Of a stretch of 6,789 bases of DNA, positions 1-6,058 are shown in pieces (within the stretch, counting starts at the first letter, position 1; every line of letters starts with the position of its first letter). The position numbers and the translations under genes were made by a program. Source of the DNA: Dehalococcoidia bacterium (lineage in GTDB: Bacteria > Chloroflexota > Dehalococcoidia > E44-bin15); NCBI GenBank assembly GCA_030667555.1, contig DAOUVR010000061.1:1-6789 (forward strand), given 5' to 3'. A model generated the notes under the pieces. That model had not been told where the DNA came from, did no database searches, and saw nothing but the letters and a program-made list of their open reading frames with translations.

Positions 1-1724
1 ACGAAAGCCTTTTACATATGACCGGCTACTGTCGCGAAGAGCTCATAGGCAGGAAGAGGGGCGAACTGGGTTTCTGGGTAAATCCAGAGAACCATGCCAG
101 AATAGTGCAGGTATTGCATGACCAGGGGCAGATTCGCGATAGAGAGGAGGAGTTTCACATAAAGTCGGGCGAGATCCGTACCGCGCTTACTTCAGCAGAG
201 ATAGTTCAAATTGGCGATGAACTGTGCGCACTCTACATATTCAATGACATCACCGAGCGAAAGCGGGCGGAGGAGGCGCTGCGGGAGAGCGAGGAACGAT
301 TCCGCGCCTTGACCGAGACCACAAGTGACTGGATCTGGGAGGTGAACACAGACGGCGTCTACACCTATGCTAGTCCGAAGGTTAAGGATCTGTTGGGATA
401 CGAGCCGAAGGAAATCACCGGCAAAACGCCGTTCGATTTGATGCCTCCAGAAGAGGGAAAACATATCGCTGAGGAGTTCCAAGTTATTGTGGGGTCTCAA
501 AGCTCTTTTTTGAGACTGGAGAACATAAACCTGCATAAGGATGGACGATTGATTGTTGTGGAAACCAGCGGTGAGCCCTTCTTCGACGCTAACGGTCGGC
601 TTGGTGGCTACCGAGGCATCGACCGTGACATCACCGAGCGCAAGCGGGCAGAGGAGGCTCTGCGGGAGAAAGAGGAAAAACTACGTGCCACATTTGAGAC
701 CATGTCTGATGCGATAGCAGTTACCGATGTATCCGGCAATCTCGTAGACATAAACGAGGCAACAGTGCGCCTGCATGGTTACAGGCAGAAGGAAGATCTT
801 ATCGGGAGAAACGCTCTTGATCTTATCGTCGAAAGAGACAGGGCTAAGGCTGCGGAAGATATTGGAAAGGCATTGGGAGAGGGGAGCATCACGCTAGCAG
901 AGTATGCGTTGCTGACCGAGGACGGTGGAGAAGTAGAGGTCGAGGCGAGCGCTGCCCTCCTGCGTGACGGATCCGGGAATCCGGCAGGGCTAATCGCTGT
1001 AATGAGAGACATCACCGAGCGCAAAAAGGTGGATCAACTGAAAGACGAGTTTATTGGCCTGGTATCCCATGAACTGCGTACTCCATTAACTGTTGTCATG
1101 GGCGCCATAAATACGGTGCTGAGCGAACAGGCATATCTATCTCAGGAGGAAACTCGCCAACTTCTCCAAGACGCAGCCGGGGAAGCAGAATCCCTGTCTC
1201 ACCTGTTGGAGAACCTCCTTGAGCTTTCCAGGGCTCAGGCCGACCGTTTGTTCCTTTACACTGAGCCGGTCCATATCGAAAACGTGGCTCAATACGCAGT
1301 GGAGAAAACAAGGCAGCAATCTTCAGCCCACCGTTTTGTGATGGACTTCCCCAAGGGCCTTCCCTCAGTCCACGCTGACCAATTAAGGCTGGAGCGCATC
1401 CTGTATAACCTCCTCGAAAACGCAGTTAAGTATTCGCCCCAGGGAGGTGAGATTCGAGTCTTCGCTAAGCTGGAGGGGGAGTATCTAGTTATCGGGGTTA
1501 GTGATCAGGGTATCGGCATATCTCCCCATGATCAGGCCAGGCTCTTTGGGGTTTTCCAGCGGCTTGAAGACTCCAGGCTTAAAGGGGTTAAAGGGGCTGG
1601 TCTGGGACTTCTGGTTTGTCGGAGGCTTGTGGAAGCACATGGAGGACAGATCTGGGTGCAGTCAGAACCAGGCCTGGGCTCAACCTTTTTCTTTACCGTA
1701 CCGTTGAGAGACGTAGCAACCTAG
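1..1724 (+). CDS. Multi-PAS sensor histidine kinase, 5' partial
   Basis: This is a two-component sensor kinase that would autophosphorylate on histidine and pass phosphate to a response regulator; no regulator gene is in the window. The frame is open to the left edge: GAA-AGC-CTT-TTA-CAT precedes the ATG at 18, and the peptide there reads as the middle of a PAS domain, so ATG18 is internal and the N-terminus is missing. Counting from that Met, the visible domains are the end of PAS-1 (1-80), PAS-2 (about 92-207), PAS-3 (about 218-334), HisKA (about 341-408) and HATPase_c (about 450-563). Key motifs are the H-box SHELRTPL with phospho-acceptor H351, the N-box LLENAVKYS (N464/N468), the G1 box DQGIG (D496), the F-box LFGVF (509-513) and the G2 box GAGLGL (526-531). 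Each PAS ends in a DITERK linker. There is no membrane segment or receiver domain in the visible part, which looks cytosolic. The signal sensed is unknown. The gene ends at TAG 1722-1724 and is separated from the next gene by 301 nt with its own promoter, so co-transcription is not needed. Confidence 0.95.
   Translation, partial: ESLLHMTGYCREELIGRKRGELGFWVNPENHARIVQVLHDQGQIRDREEEFHIKSGEIRTALTSAEIVQIGDELCALYIFNDITERKRAEEALRESEERFRALTETTSDWIWEVNTDGVYTYASPKVKDLLGYEPKEITGKTPFDLMPPEEGKHIAEEFQVIVGSQSSFLRLENINLHKDGRLIVVETSGEPFFDANGRLGGYRGIDRDITERKRAEEALREKEEKLRATFETMSDAIAVTDVSGNLVDINEATVRLHGYRQKEDLIGRNALDLIVERDRAKAAEDIGKALGEGSITLAEYALLTEDGGEVEVEASAALLRDGSGNPAGLIAVMRDITERKKVDQLKDEFIGLVSHELRTPLTVVMGAINTVLSEQAYLSQEETRQLLQDAAGEAESLSHLLENLLELSRAQADRLFLYTEPVHIENVAQYAVEKTRQQSSAHRFVMDFPKGLPSVHADQLRLERILYNLLENAVKYSPQGGEIRVFAKLEGEYLVIGVSDQGIGISPHDQARLFGVFQRLEDSRLKGVKGAGLGLLVCRRLVEAHGGQIWVQSEPGLGSTFFFTVPLRDVAT
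246..294 (+). repeat. PAS-linker direct repeat, copy 1
   Basis: A 49-nt coding repeat specifies the DITERKRAEEAL linker after PAS-1. It differs from the copy at 627-675 at only 5 positions by hand count. A shorter third copy begins at 1008. The three copies start exactly 381 nt (127 codons) apart. The linker is the usual amphipathic signalling helix between PAS domains. Confidence 0.7.
627..675 (+). repeat. PAS-linker direct repeat, copy 2
   Basis: This is the second copy of the linker-coding repeat, between PAS-2 and PAS-3. The following copy at 1008-1030 keeps only the GACATCACCGAGCGCAA core before running into the HisKA domain. DNA similarity is confined to the linkers; the PAS domains between them have clearly different sequences. 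Confidence 0.7.
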
Positions 1725-1964
1725 CCAGGATTTACCTGGTTCTGTGTAAGTGAGCACGGCGTGGGGAAAGAGACACTTCCTCTCCTATTCAAAAGTAATT
1801 ATCGCAGTCCATCCGTCTAACTAACTATTCACCCATGGAAATACTGCTCAGGTTCAGGACACATTTCGCCAGTTTGTGCAATCAATATTTCCAGTGCTCC
1901 TTGCTTCACTGAAACCGTGGCAGGGCAGAAGGTGGCAGTCGCCAGAGCTTCTCTGCCTGATGGA
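1725..1964. other. Intergenic region upstream of the acyl-CoA dehydrogenase promoter
   Basis: I see no convincing gene here. Just after the kinase stop there is a small hairpin (CCAGG-ATTTA-CCTGG, 1725-1739), but no T-run follows, so it is a weak terminator candidate at best. A 25-codon ORF at 1835-1912 has no ribosome binding site. A short inverted repeat, CAGAG-CTT-CTCTG (1943-1955), lies 9 bp upstream of the -35 box of the next promoter and could be an operator half-site pair, though a match this short can occur by chance. Confidence 0.5.
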
Positions 1965-1993
1965 ATGACAGATTTCTTCGCCCCTGTTACAAT
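1965..1993 (+). promoter_or_regulatory. Predicted sigma70-type promoter of the acyl-CoA dehydrogenase gene
   Basis: The -35 box ATGACA (1965-1970, 5 of 6 to TTGACA) and the -10 box TACAAT (1988-1993, 5 of 6 to TATAAT) are separated by exactly 17 nt. Transcription would start near 2000, giving a leader of about 25 nt that carries the Shine-Dalgarno sequence. The position immediately before a gene with a good ribosome binding site supports the call. It is a prediction from sequence only. Confidence 0.6.
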
Positions 1994-2012
1994 GCCTTCG
2001 ACAATAAATTGC

Positions 2013-2018
2013 GGAGGG
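2013..2018 (+). promoter_or_regulatory. Ribosome binding site for the acyl-CoA dehydrogenase gene
   Basis: GGAGGG lies 7 nt before the ATG at 2026. It fixes this ATG as the start; no other in-frame start nearby has a comparable site. Confidence 0.75.
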
Positions 2019-2025
2019 TATCCAA

Positions 2026-3282
2026 ATGGTAACAATTGCAGACCTGAGGAAAAAGTATCTAGGCGTACCCGGGTGTACCGACGAGGACCTGGAGATTGTA
2101 CAGGCGATTCGCGATTTTGTCGACCGGAAAATAATGCCTCGCCGCAGGGACCTTGATGGAGGCTGGCATCACGACGAAAAGCTGGCGATGGACACCATAC
2201 ATGAGCTCCATCAGGGACTGGTGGATCTCGGACTGCAAAGGATGTTCTTGCCGGTGGAGGTTGGGGGCTTGGGAGCTAACCGCGCTATAGGCGGAATGAT
2301 TACAGAGGAATTATCACGTGGTGATTGCGGACTGGCACTGCATCTTGGGATAATCTCCTGGACTATGATGCCCTTTGCTCTGGCGGGACGCATAGACCTG
2401 CTGGAACCGCTCTTGCGCAAGGTTTGTGACGACCAGCCCCACGCCTCTTGCATGGTCATCACCGAACCATCAGGGGGCGCCAACGTAGAGGACCCAACGC
2501 AGCACTGCCGAACAATAGCCACTATTGCCAGGCTCGAAGGTGATGAGTGGGTGATAAACGGCCGGAAGATGTGGCCCACCGGCACGGGCCAGTCCGACCT
2601 CACCTATCTGACGGTTTGCAGCACCGACCCAGAGAAGGGAGATGAGGGACTGGCGCTCATCCACGTCCCACCGGGACCCCCTGGATTGTCCTTCAGCAAG
2701 CCGATGGAGAAGATGGGGATGTGCTGGACCGATTGGAATGGCGAGATATTCTACGACGACGTGAGAGTGCCCAAGGAAGACCGGATGGCCGGCCCTGGGA
2801 AGGACGCTGAGATCTTTCACGACATAATGGGTGCCGGTCGACTTGGCTCTTGCCTTTTCGCAATAGGAGCCGCCCAGGCCTGCTTTGAAATTGCCCTCGA
2901 CTGGACCAAAGATAGAGAGATTGCCGGAAGGCCTGTCAGGGATCGCTCGCTCCACGCCAGCATTCTGGGAGAAATGGCGCAAAGGATTGAGTGTTCCAGG
3001 GCTTATTACCAGAAGATTTCTGAGATGCAAGGGTCGGGGCAGTTCGGCCGACCGGGGGAGCCTTTCATGCTCTCAAAATGTTCTGCCGCGCAAAATTACG
3101 CCTGTGATACGGCTGTCTGGGTACCAAATAAGGCCATGGAGCTGATGGGCGCCTACGGATATTCCTATGATCTCAACGTGGAGAAATACCTGCGAGATGT
3201 GAAAATCGTCCAGCTCTGGCTGGGTGGCCCGCAGCGCCGCTGGTTGGACTCGGCACTGGGTTACTATTCCTTCGAATGGTAG
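2026..3282 (+). CDS. Acyl-CoA dehydrogenase-family flavoprotein with atypical active site
   Basis: At 418 aa this is slightly longer than typical short- and medium-chain acyl-CoA dehydrogenases (about 380-400 aa). Family members are soluble FAD enzymes that oxidise acyl-CoA to enoyl-CoA and pass electrons to ETF. The helical N-domain spans about 20-135. The flavin/substrate strand motif VITEPSGGANVED is at 144-156, where most relatives have xTEPxAGSD. The beta-domain runs to about 250 and includes the typical INGRKMWPTG (177-186) and FYDDVRVP (242-249). The C-terminal helical domain starts near 260 with GRLGS (271-275). The catalytic Glu of MCAD/SCAD types (IYEGT motif) aligns with L399 in KIVQLWLGGPQ, and the alternative Glu of isovaleryl-CoA/LCAD types aligns with G271, so neither classical base is present. 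It may use another acidic residue, act on an unusual substrate, or not be a dehydrogenase. It has its own promoter and lies 183 nt before the dehydratase pair, with no ETF gene in view. Family assignment is sure; the reaction is not. Confidence 0.93.
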   Translation: MVTIADLRKKYLGVPGCTDEDLEIVQAIRDFVDRKIMPRRRDLDGGWHHDEKLAMDTIHELHQGLVDLGLQRMFLPVEVGGLGANRAIGGMITEELSRGDCGLALHLGIISWTMMPFALAGRIDLLEPLLRKVCDDQPHASCMVITEPSGGANVEDPTQHCRTIATIARLEGDEWVINGRKMWPTGTGQSDLTYLTVCSTDPEKGDEGLALIHVPPGPPGLSFSKPMEKMGMCWTDWNGEIFYDDVRVPKEDRMAGPGKDAEIFHDIMGAGRLGSCLFAIGAAQACFEIALDWTKDREIAGRPVRDRSLHASILGEMAQRIECSRAYYQKISEMQGSGQFGRPGEPFMLSKCSAAQNYACDTAVWVPNKAMELMGAYGYSYDLNVEKYLRDVKIVQLWLGGPQRRWLDSALGYYSFEW

Positions 3283-3359
3283 GTAGGCGCGAGGTTTGAT
3301 CCAGGAGGTCTTACAACCGTATCAATTTCCACTGGATTCAGTACACAGACTCAGATGCT

Positions 3360-3388
3360 TTGACTATCGGCAAGCGAGGCACTACAAT
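3360..3388 (+). promoter_or_regulatory. Predicted sigma70-type promoter of the dehydratase/reductase subunit operon
   Basis: The -35 box TTGACT (3360-3365, 5 of 6) and the -10 box TACAAT (3383-3388, 5 of 6) have an optimal 17-nt spacer. The expected start near 3395 gives a leader of about 70 nt before the ATG at 3466. A small inverted repeat, ACTG-GATT-CAGT (3331-3342), lies upstream. The -10 hexamer is identical to that of the promoter at 1965-1993. Confidence 0.65.
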
Positions 3389-3454
3389 AGAAAGAGTGGT
3401 TAATATGGGAAATTTTGGCTGATGCAAGGTAGTTCAATGTTGGTAATAAATTTC

Positions 3455-3460
3455 AGGAGG
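3455..3460 (+). promoter_or_regulatory. Ribosome binding site for the first dehydratase-type subunit
   Basis: A perfect AGGAGG is placed 5 nt before the ATG at 3466, which settles the start. Confidence 0.85.
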
Positions 3461-3465
3461 AGTAA

Positions 3466-4596
3466 ATGAGGGCATTGGAAGAATTAGTTGAATTGGCGGA
3501 GGCACCTTACAACGATACTGTCAAGGATTGGAAGGAAAAGGGCGGGAAGGTAGTAGGTTTCATCTGTTCCTATATTCCGGAGGAAATCCTCCACGCCGGC
3601 GGCATACTACCCTACCGGCTGAGTCCCACAGGCTGCACGGAGACTACTGAAGCAGACGCTTATATGTCTCATTTCAACTGCACCTTTGCCCGCTGTTGTT
3701 TGCAGTTTGCCCTGAAAGGAGAGTATGACTTCCTTGACGGAATAGTACTGATGAATAGCTGCGATCATCTCCGCCGCCTGTATGATAACTGGAAATACTC
3801 GGTGGGCTGCCCGTACATGCATTATCTCAATGTGCCTCACAGAGTAGGCGAGGGACCAGAGGGGTGGTATAAAGACGAGCTCACCATGTATAAGGAGAGT
3901 GTCGAAGAGGCTTTCGCGGTGAAGATCACCGAGGAAAGTCTGGCTAATTCCATAAGCACTTACAACAGGATCAGGGGTTTGCTCAAGAAGGTCTATGAGC
4001 TTAGGGAAAGGGAAAAGCCTCCCATCAAGGGCAGTGAAATGATGAAAGTTCTTGTTGCCGGTTACCGCTGCCCTACAGAAAAGTATGAACAACTCCTGGA
4101 GAAACTCCTCTCAGAGCTGGAGAAGGAGGAAGGCATATCTGACTACCCTGCCAGGTTGATGCTCATGGGTAGTGCCTGTGATCGTCCGGACTTCGTACAG
4201 GCGATAGAGGATGCCGGCGGGTTGGTGGTTGCTGATACTCTCTGCTTCGGGAGCAGATATTTCTGGAACATGGTAGAGACTGGTGGTGATCCAATCTCTG
4301 CCCTGGCCAAATCCTACCTCAATAACCCTTCCTGCGCCAGGATGACGGGGAATGAACCCGAAAGATGGGACTTCGCCATGCAAATGCTCCAGAGGTTCAA
4401 GGTTGATGGTATCATCTGCCAGAGGTTGAGGTGGTGCGACCTCTGGGGTGGGGAGACTTTTTATATTGGAGAGAAGATAAAAGGGCTGGACATTCCATTC
4501 CTCCTCCTGGAAAGGGAACAATGGCTCAGTGGTGAGGAACAGCTCAAGACCCGGGTTCAAGCCCTGGCAGAGGTAATCGAAGGCAGAAGGAAGTAA
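3466..4596 (+). CDS. 2-hydroxyacyl-CoA dehydratase / benzoyl-CoA reductase-type subunit (HgdB/FldC/BcrC-like), 376 aa
   Basis: This is the smaller-type subunit of the radical 2-hydroxyacyl-CoA dehydratase / class I benzoyl-CoA reductase family. Relatives are cytosolic, oxygen-sensitive heterodimers with a [4Fe-4S] cluster in each subunit, reduced by an ATP-dependent activator. The length matches HgdB, FldC and BcrC (about 375-385 aa). Family signatures in order are GFICSYIPEEILHAGGILPYRL (30-51, typical N-terminal block), NCTFARCC (71-78), GEYDFLDGIVLMNSCDHLRR (85-104), DGIICQRLRWCD (314-325) and the terminal LLLEREQWLSGEEQL (346-360). Likely cluster ligands by motif are C72, C99 and C324 (the equivalent of the LKFCD motif), with C77/C78 and C318 as alternatives. 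There are 13 Cys in all. The gene is first in its operon, 2 nt before the next gene, whose ribosome binding site lies inside its last codons. Whether it eliminates water or reduces a ring cannot be told; the GEYDFLDG..NSCDH block resembles benzoyl-CoA reductase C subunits. No activator gene is seen. Confidence 0.93.
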   Translation: MRALEELVELAEAPYNDTVKDWKEKGGKVVGFICSYIPEEILHAGGILPYRLSPTGCTETTEADAYMSHFNCTFARCCLQFALKGEYDFLDGIVLMNSCDHLRRLYDNWKYSVGCPYMHYLNVPHRVGEGPEGWYKDELTMYKESVEEAFAVKITEESLANSISTYNRIRGLLKKVYELREREKPPIKGSEMMKVLVAGYRCPTEKYEQLLEKLLSELEKEEGISDYPARLMLMGSACDRPDFVQAIEDAGGLVVADTLCFGSRYFWNMVETGGDPISALAKSYLNNPSCARMTGNEPERWDFAMQMLQRFKVDGIICQRLRWCDLWGGETFYIGEKIKGLDIPFLLLEREQWLSGEEQLKTRVQALAEVIEGRRK

Positions 4597-5329
4597 GAAT
4601 GGCAGAGAAAACGGACGTACTCAAGGTTATGGCTTTCGCTACTAATATGATGATGGAGTCGCAACCACCCGAATTTAGGTGGCGGGGGGCTCCACTGGCC
4701 AAGCACTGGGGCAGGATAAGCGACGCCATTGAACAAGGAGCACCTGTCAACTGGACCTCCTTCTGTGGTTCCCCCGAGATCTTTCGTGCCATGGGCATTC
4801 CCTCAATCATGCAAGATGAAGTTGGTCTTTTTTGCGCTATGTTCCCTGGCAAGCTCAACGAGAAGTATATCGATATAGCACACGAACACCTTGTGGCTGA
4901 CCATGTCTGCTCTGCTCAGAAGATCATGATTGGGGCAACTCTGTGTGGTGACATGCCTCCACCCACGATGATAGTCCATGCTGGCCAGCCGTGCGATTCT
5001 ACTCTCGTGACGTATTCTGCGATTTCCCAGTATTTGGGAGTGCCATTGCTTACTCTCGACATCCCAGGAGGGAGGGATGAGCGAGTAGTTCAGTACGTCG
5101 CTGACGAACTGGAAAGGATGGTCGCCTTCATCGAAGAGCATACCGGGAGGAAGTTGGAAGATGATAAGCTTAAAGAGGTCATGGAGTACTCCAACGCTGC
5201 CCATGATTACAGCCTTAAGGTCAATGAGTTAACCAAGCTGGTGCCCTGCCCTCTCCCCAGGATGCTGGCAACGCCATTGATGGATTCAGCGGGAACTCCC
5301 GAGGCGTTAGAAATGTACAGGAACCTATA
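4544..5329 (+). repeat. Tandem duplication, copy 1 (visible homologous part)
   Basis: This is the first copy of a direct duplication with a constant offset of 1460 nt. It begins inside codon 360 of the 376-aa subunit gene and runs through the 413-aa subunit gene. By hand count, 3 of 55 positions differ before the ATG, and about 92 of 731 differ after it, with no indels. The true right end is unknown because copy 2 is cut by the window. Confidence 0.9.
4587..4593 (+). promoter_or_regulatory. Ribosome binding site inside the end of the upstream gene (translational coupling)
   Basis: AAGGAAG overlaps the last codons of the 376-aa subunit gene; its TAA (4594-4596) is followed by only GA before the ATG at 4599. 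This arrangement favours equal synthesis of the two subunits by coupled translation. Confidence 0.6.
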
Positions 5330-5840
5330 CGAAATTGGAAGAGCTGTGGTTGAAATCGGGAAGGGATACGTGCCTAATCAGAAGATCAGGGCAGGCCTGT
5401 TCTCTACGTGGGTTTCCGCGGATGTCCCGTTGTTCGACTGGCTGGAGCAGGAGTTCGGCGTGATGGTAATCAATACCATGCTGGGCACCGATACCACCCG
5501 ACCGACTGAGGATCTGTCCAGCAGAAGGAAGATAATGGAAGGTCTGGCCCGAAAGCAGCTAAACGCACCGATGGGTAGAGAATGCTGGGCAAGTATAGAT
5601 CATTGGTTCGATTATGCCGTCTCTACGTGCCGGGAGTGGAAGCTAGACGTAGTCCTCATGACCCTGCACATTGGTTGCAAGAACATGTGGGCAGTCCAGA
5701 AGCTCTTCAGAGATAAGATAGCCGATGAACTGGGAATCCCCGTCCTGATCGTAGAGGTAGACTTCTTCGATGGGAGAGTCTTTTCATCTGAGGGTATAAG
5801 AGCCCACATCAGTGATTTCTTCAACACCATGATGGCATAG
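4599..5840 (+). CDS. 2-hydroxyacyl-CoA dehydratase / benzoyl-CoA reductase-type partner subunit (FldB/BcrB-like), 413 aa
   Basis: This is the larger-type subunit of the same two-subunit enzyme family; its length (413 aa) fits FldB/HadB/BcrB (about 400-440). Blocks seen are NWTSFCGSPEIFRAMGIPSI (51-70, N-terminal family block), HEHLVADHVCSAQK (95-108), VHAGQPCDST (126-135), PLLTLDIPGG (149-158) and, near the end, LDVVLMTLHIGCKNMWAV (349-366) and GIPVLIVEVDFFDGRV (379-394). Probable cluster ligands are C104, C132 (PCDS motif) and C360 (GCKNMW). The C132-C360 spacing of 228 residues is close to that recalled for the equivalent pair in 2-hydroxyisocaproyl-CoA dehydratase. There are 9 Cys in total. 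It should pair with the 376-aa product encoded immediately upstream. A diverged second copy begins at 6059, so this is the complete member of a tandem pair. No clear terminator follows; GGGGA-AGTGA-TCCCC (5885-5899) lacks a T-run. Confidence 0.93.
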   Translation: MAEKTDVLKVMAFATNMMMESQPPEFRWRGAPLAKHWGRISDAIEQGAPVNWTSFCGSPEIFRAMGIPSIMQDEVGLFCAMFPGKLNEKYIDIAHEHLVADHVCSAQKIMIGATLCGDMPPPTMIVHAGQPCDSTLVTYSAISQYLGVPLLTLDIPGGRDERVVQYVADELERMVAFIEEHTGRKLEDDKLKEVMEYSNAAHDYSLKVNELTKLVPCPLPRMLATPLMDSAGTPEALEMYRNLYEIGRAVVEIGKGYVPNQKIRAGLFSTWVSADVPLFDWLEQEFGVMVINTMLGTDTTRPTEDLSSRRKIMEGLARKQLNAPMGRECWASIDHWFDYAVSTCREWKLDVVLMTLHIGCKNMWAVQKLFRDKIADELGIPVLIVEVDFFDGRVFSSEGIRAHISDFFNTMMA

Positions 5841-5971
5841 ACGAAAGGCGATTTGGGAAAAACCCGGCTAGCTCCATTTCAGATGGGGAAGTGATCCCCC
5901 TCGGCGAACGGCGAGAAAGGATTACACCCAGGGGTCGTTCGTTCCATGCGAAACAGTTATCAGTAATTATC
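5841..5971. other. Spacer after the 413-aa subunit gene
   Basis: The spacer holds no gene. It has small hairpins (GGG-AAAAA-CCC at 5855-5865; GGGGA-AGTGA-TCCCC at 5885-5899) without T-runs, and a TTATCA-GTAA-TTATCA direct repeat near 5957-5972. I find no good -35/-10 pair, so the downstream copy may depend on readthrough from 3360-3388. Confidence 0.4.
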
Positions 5972-5999
5972 AAAGGAGATCTTGAAGATGCTGGCATAA
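5972..5999 (+). pseudogene. Orphan ribosome binding site and start codon (ATG-CTG-GCA-TAA)
   Basis: A strong Shine-Dalgarno AAAGGAGAT (5972-5980) stands 7 nt before an ATG (5988-5990), but the frame stops after three codons. Five nucleotides later the duplicated tail of the 376-aa subunit gene begins, in the same reading frame as this ATG. The simplest reading is the surviving start of a gene whose body was deleted, possibly a second copy of the first-subunit gene. A three-codon leader ORF is the alternative. Confidence 0.45.
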
Positions 6000-6003
6000 G
6001 CAG

Positions 6004-6056
6004 TCAAGACCCGGGTTCAAGCCCTGGCGGAGGTAATCGAAGGCAGAAGGAGTTAA
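6004..6056 (+). pseudogene. Relic of the 3' end of the 376-aa subunit gene
   Basis: This matches 4544-4596 at the same 1460-nt offset and encodes the last 16 residues of the HgdB/BcrC-like protein (KTRVQALAEVIEGRR then S instead of K) followed by TAA at 6054-6056. An in-frame TAA at 5997-5999 closes the frame upstream, so no functional protein is possible. It differs from the parent at only 3 positions over 6004-6058. Two of these turn AAGGAAG into AAGGAGT, giving a better Shine-Dalgarno (AAGGAG, 6047-6052) 6 nt before the next ATG. The relic therefore probably survives as the translation start region of the paralogue. Confidence 0.8.
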
Positions 6057-6058
6057 GA

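Noticed and set aside
1725..1739. Rho-independent terminator after the kinase gene
   Set aside because: The 5-bp stem is short and the following bases (TTCTGTGTAAG) do not form a T-run.
1835..1912. 25-codon ORF (MEILLRF...) in the intergenic region
   Set aside because: It has no Shine-Dalgarno upstream and no recognisable feature; it overlaps only non-coding DNA before the promoter.
2211..3030. Long antisense ORFs over the acyl-CoA dehydrogenase gene
   Set aside because: They are shadows of a gene with clear family motifs; the antisense peptides are rich in Pro, Ser and Arg, match no family I know and have no ribosome binding site.
3303..3309. Perfect AGGAGGT between the acyl-CoA dehydrogenase gene and the next promoter
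   Set aside because: No ATG, GTG or TTG follows at a usable distance, so it does not mark a gene.
3405..3422. Five-codon leader ORF (MGNFG) downstream of the promoter at 3360-3388
   Set aside because: It sits inside the predicted leader but has no ribosome binding site, no regulatory amino-acid run and no attenuator-like hairpin after it.
4519..4570. Possible tRNA gene
   Set aside because: Only about 16 nt separate the D-loop-like and T-arm-like parts, so there is no room for an anticodon arm, and the sequence lies in the conserved C-terminal coding block of the 376-aa subunit.
4544..4858. Antisense ORF repeated at 6004-6375 with a similar peptide
   Set aside because: The apparent conservation only reflects the duplicated DNA; both lie opposite genuine coding sequence.
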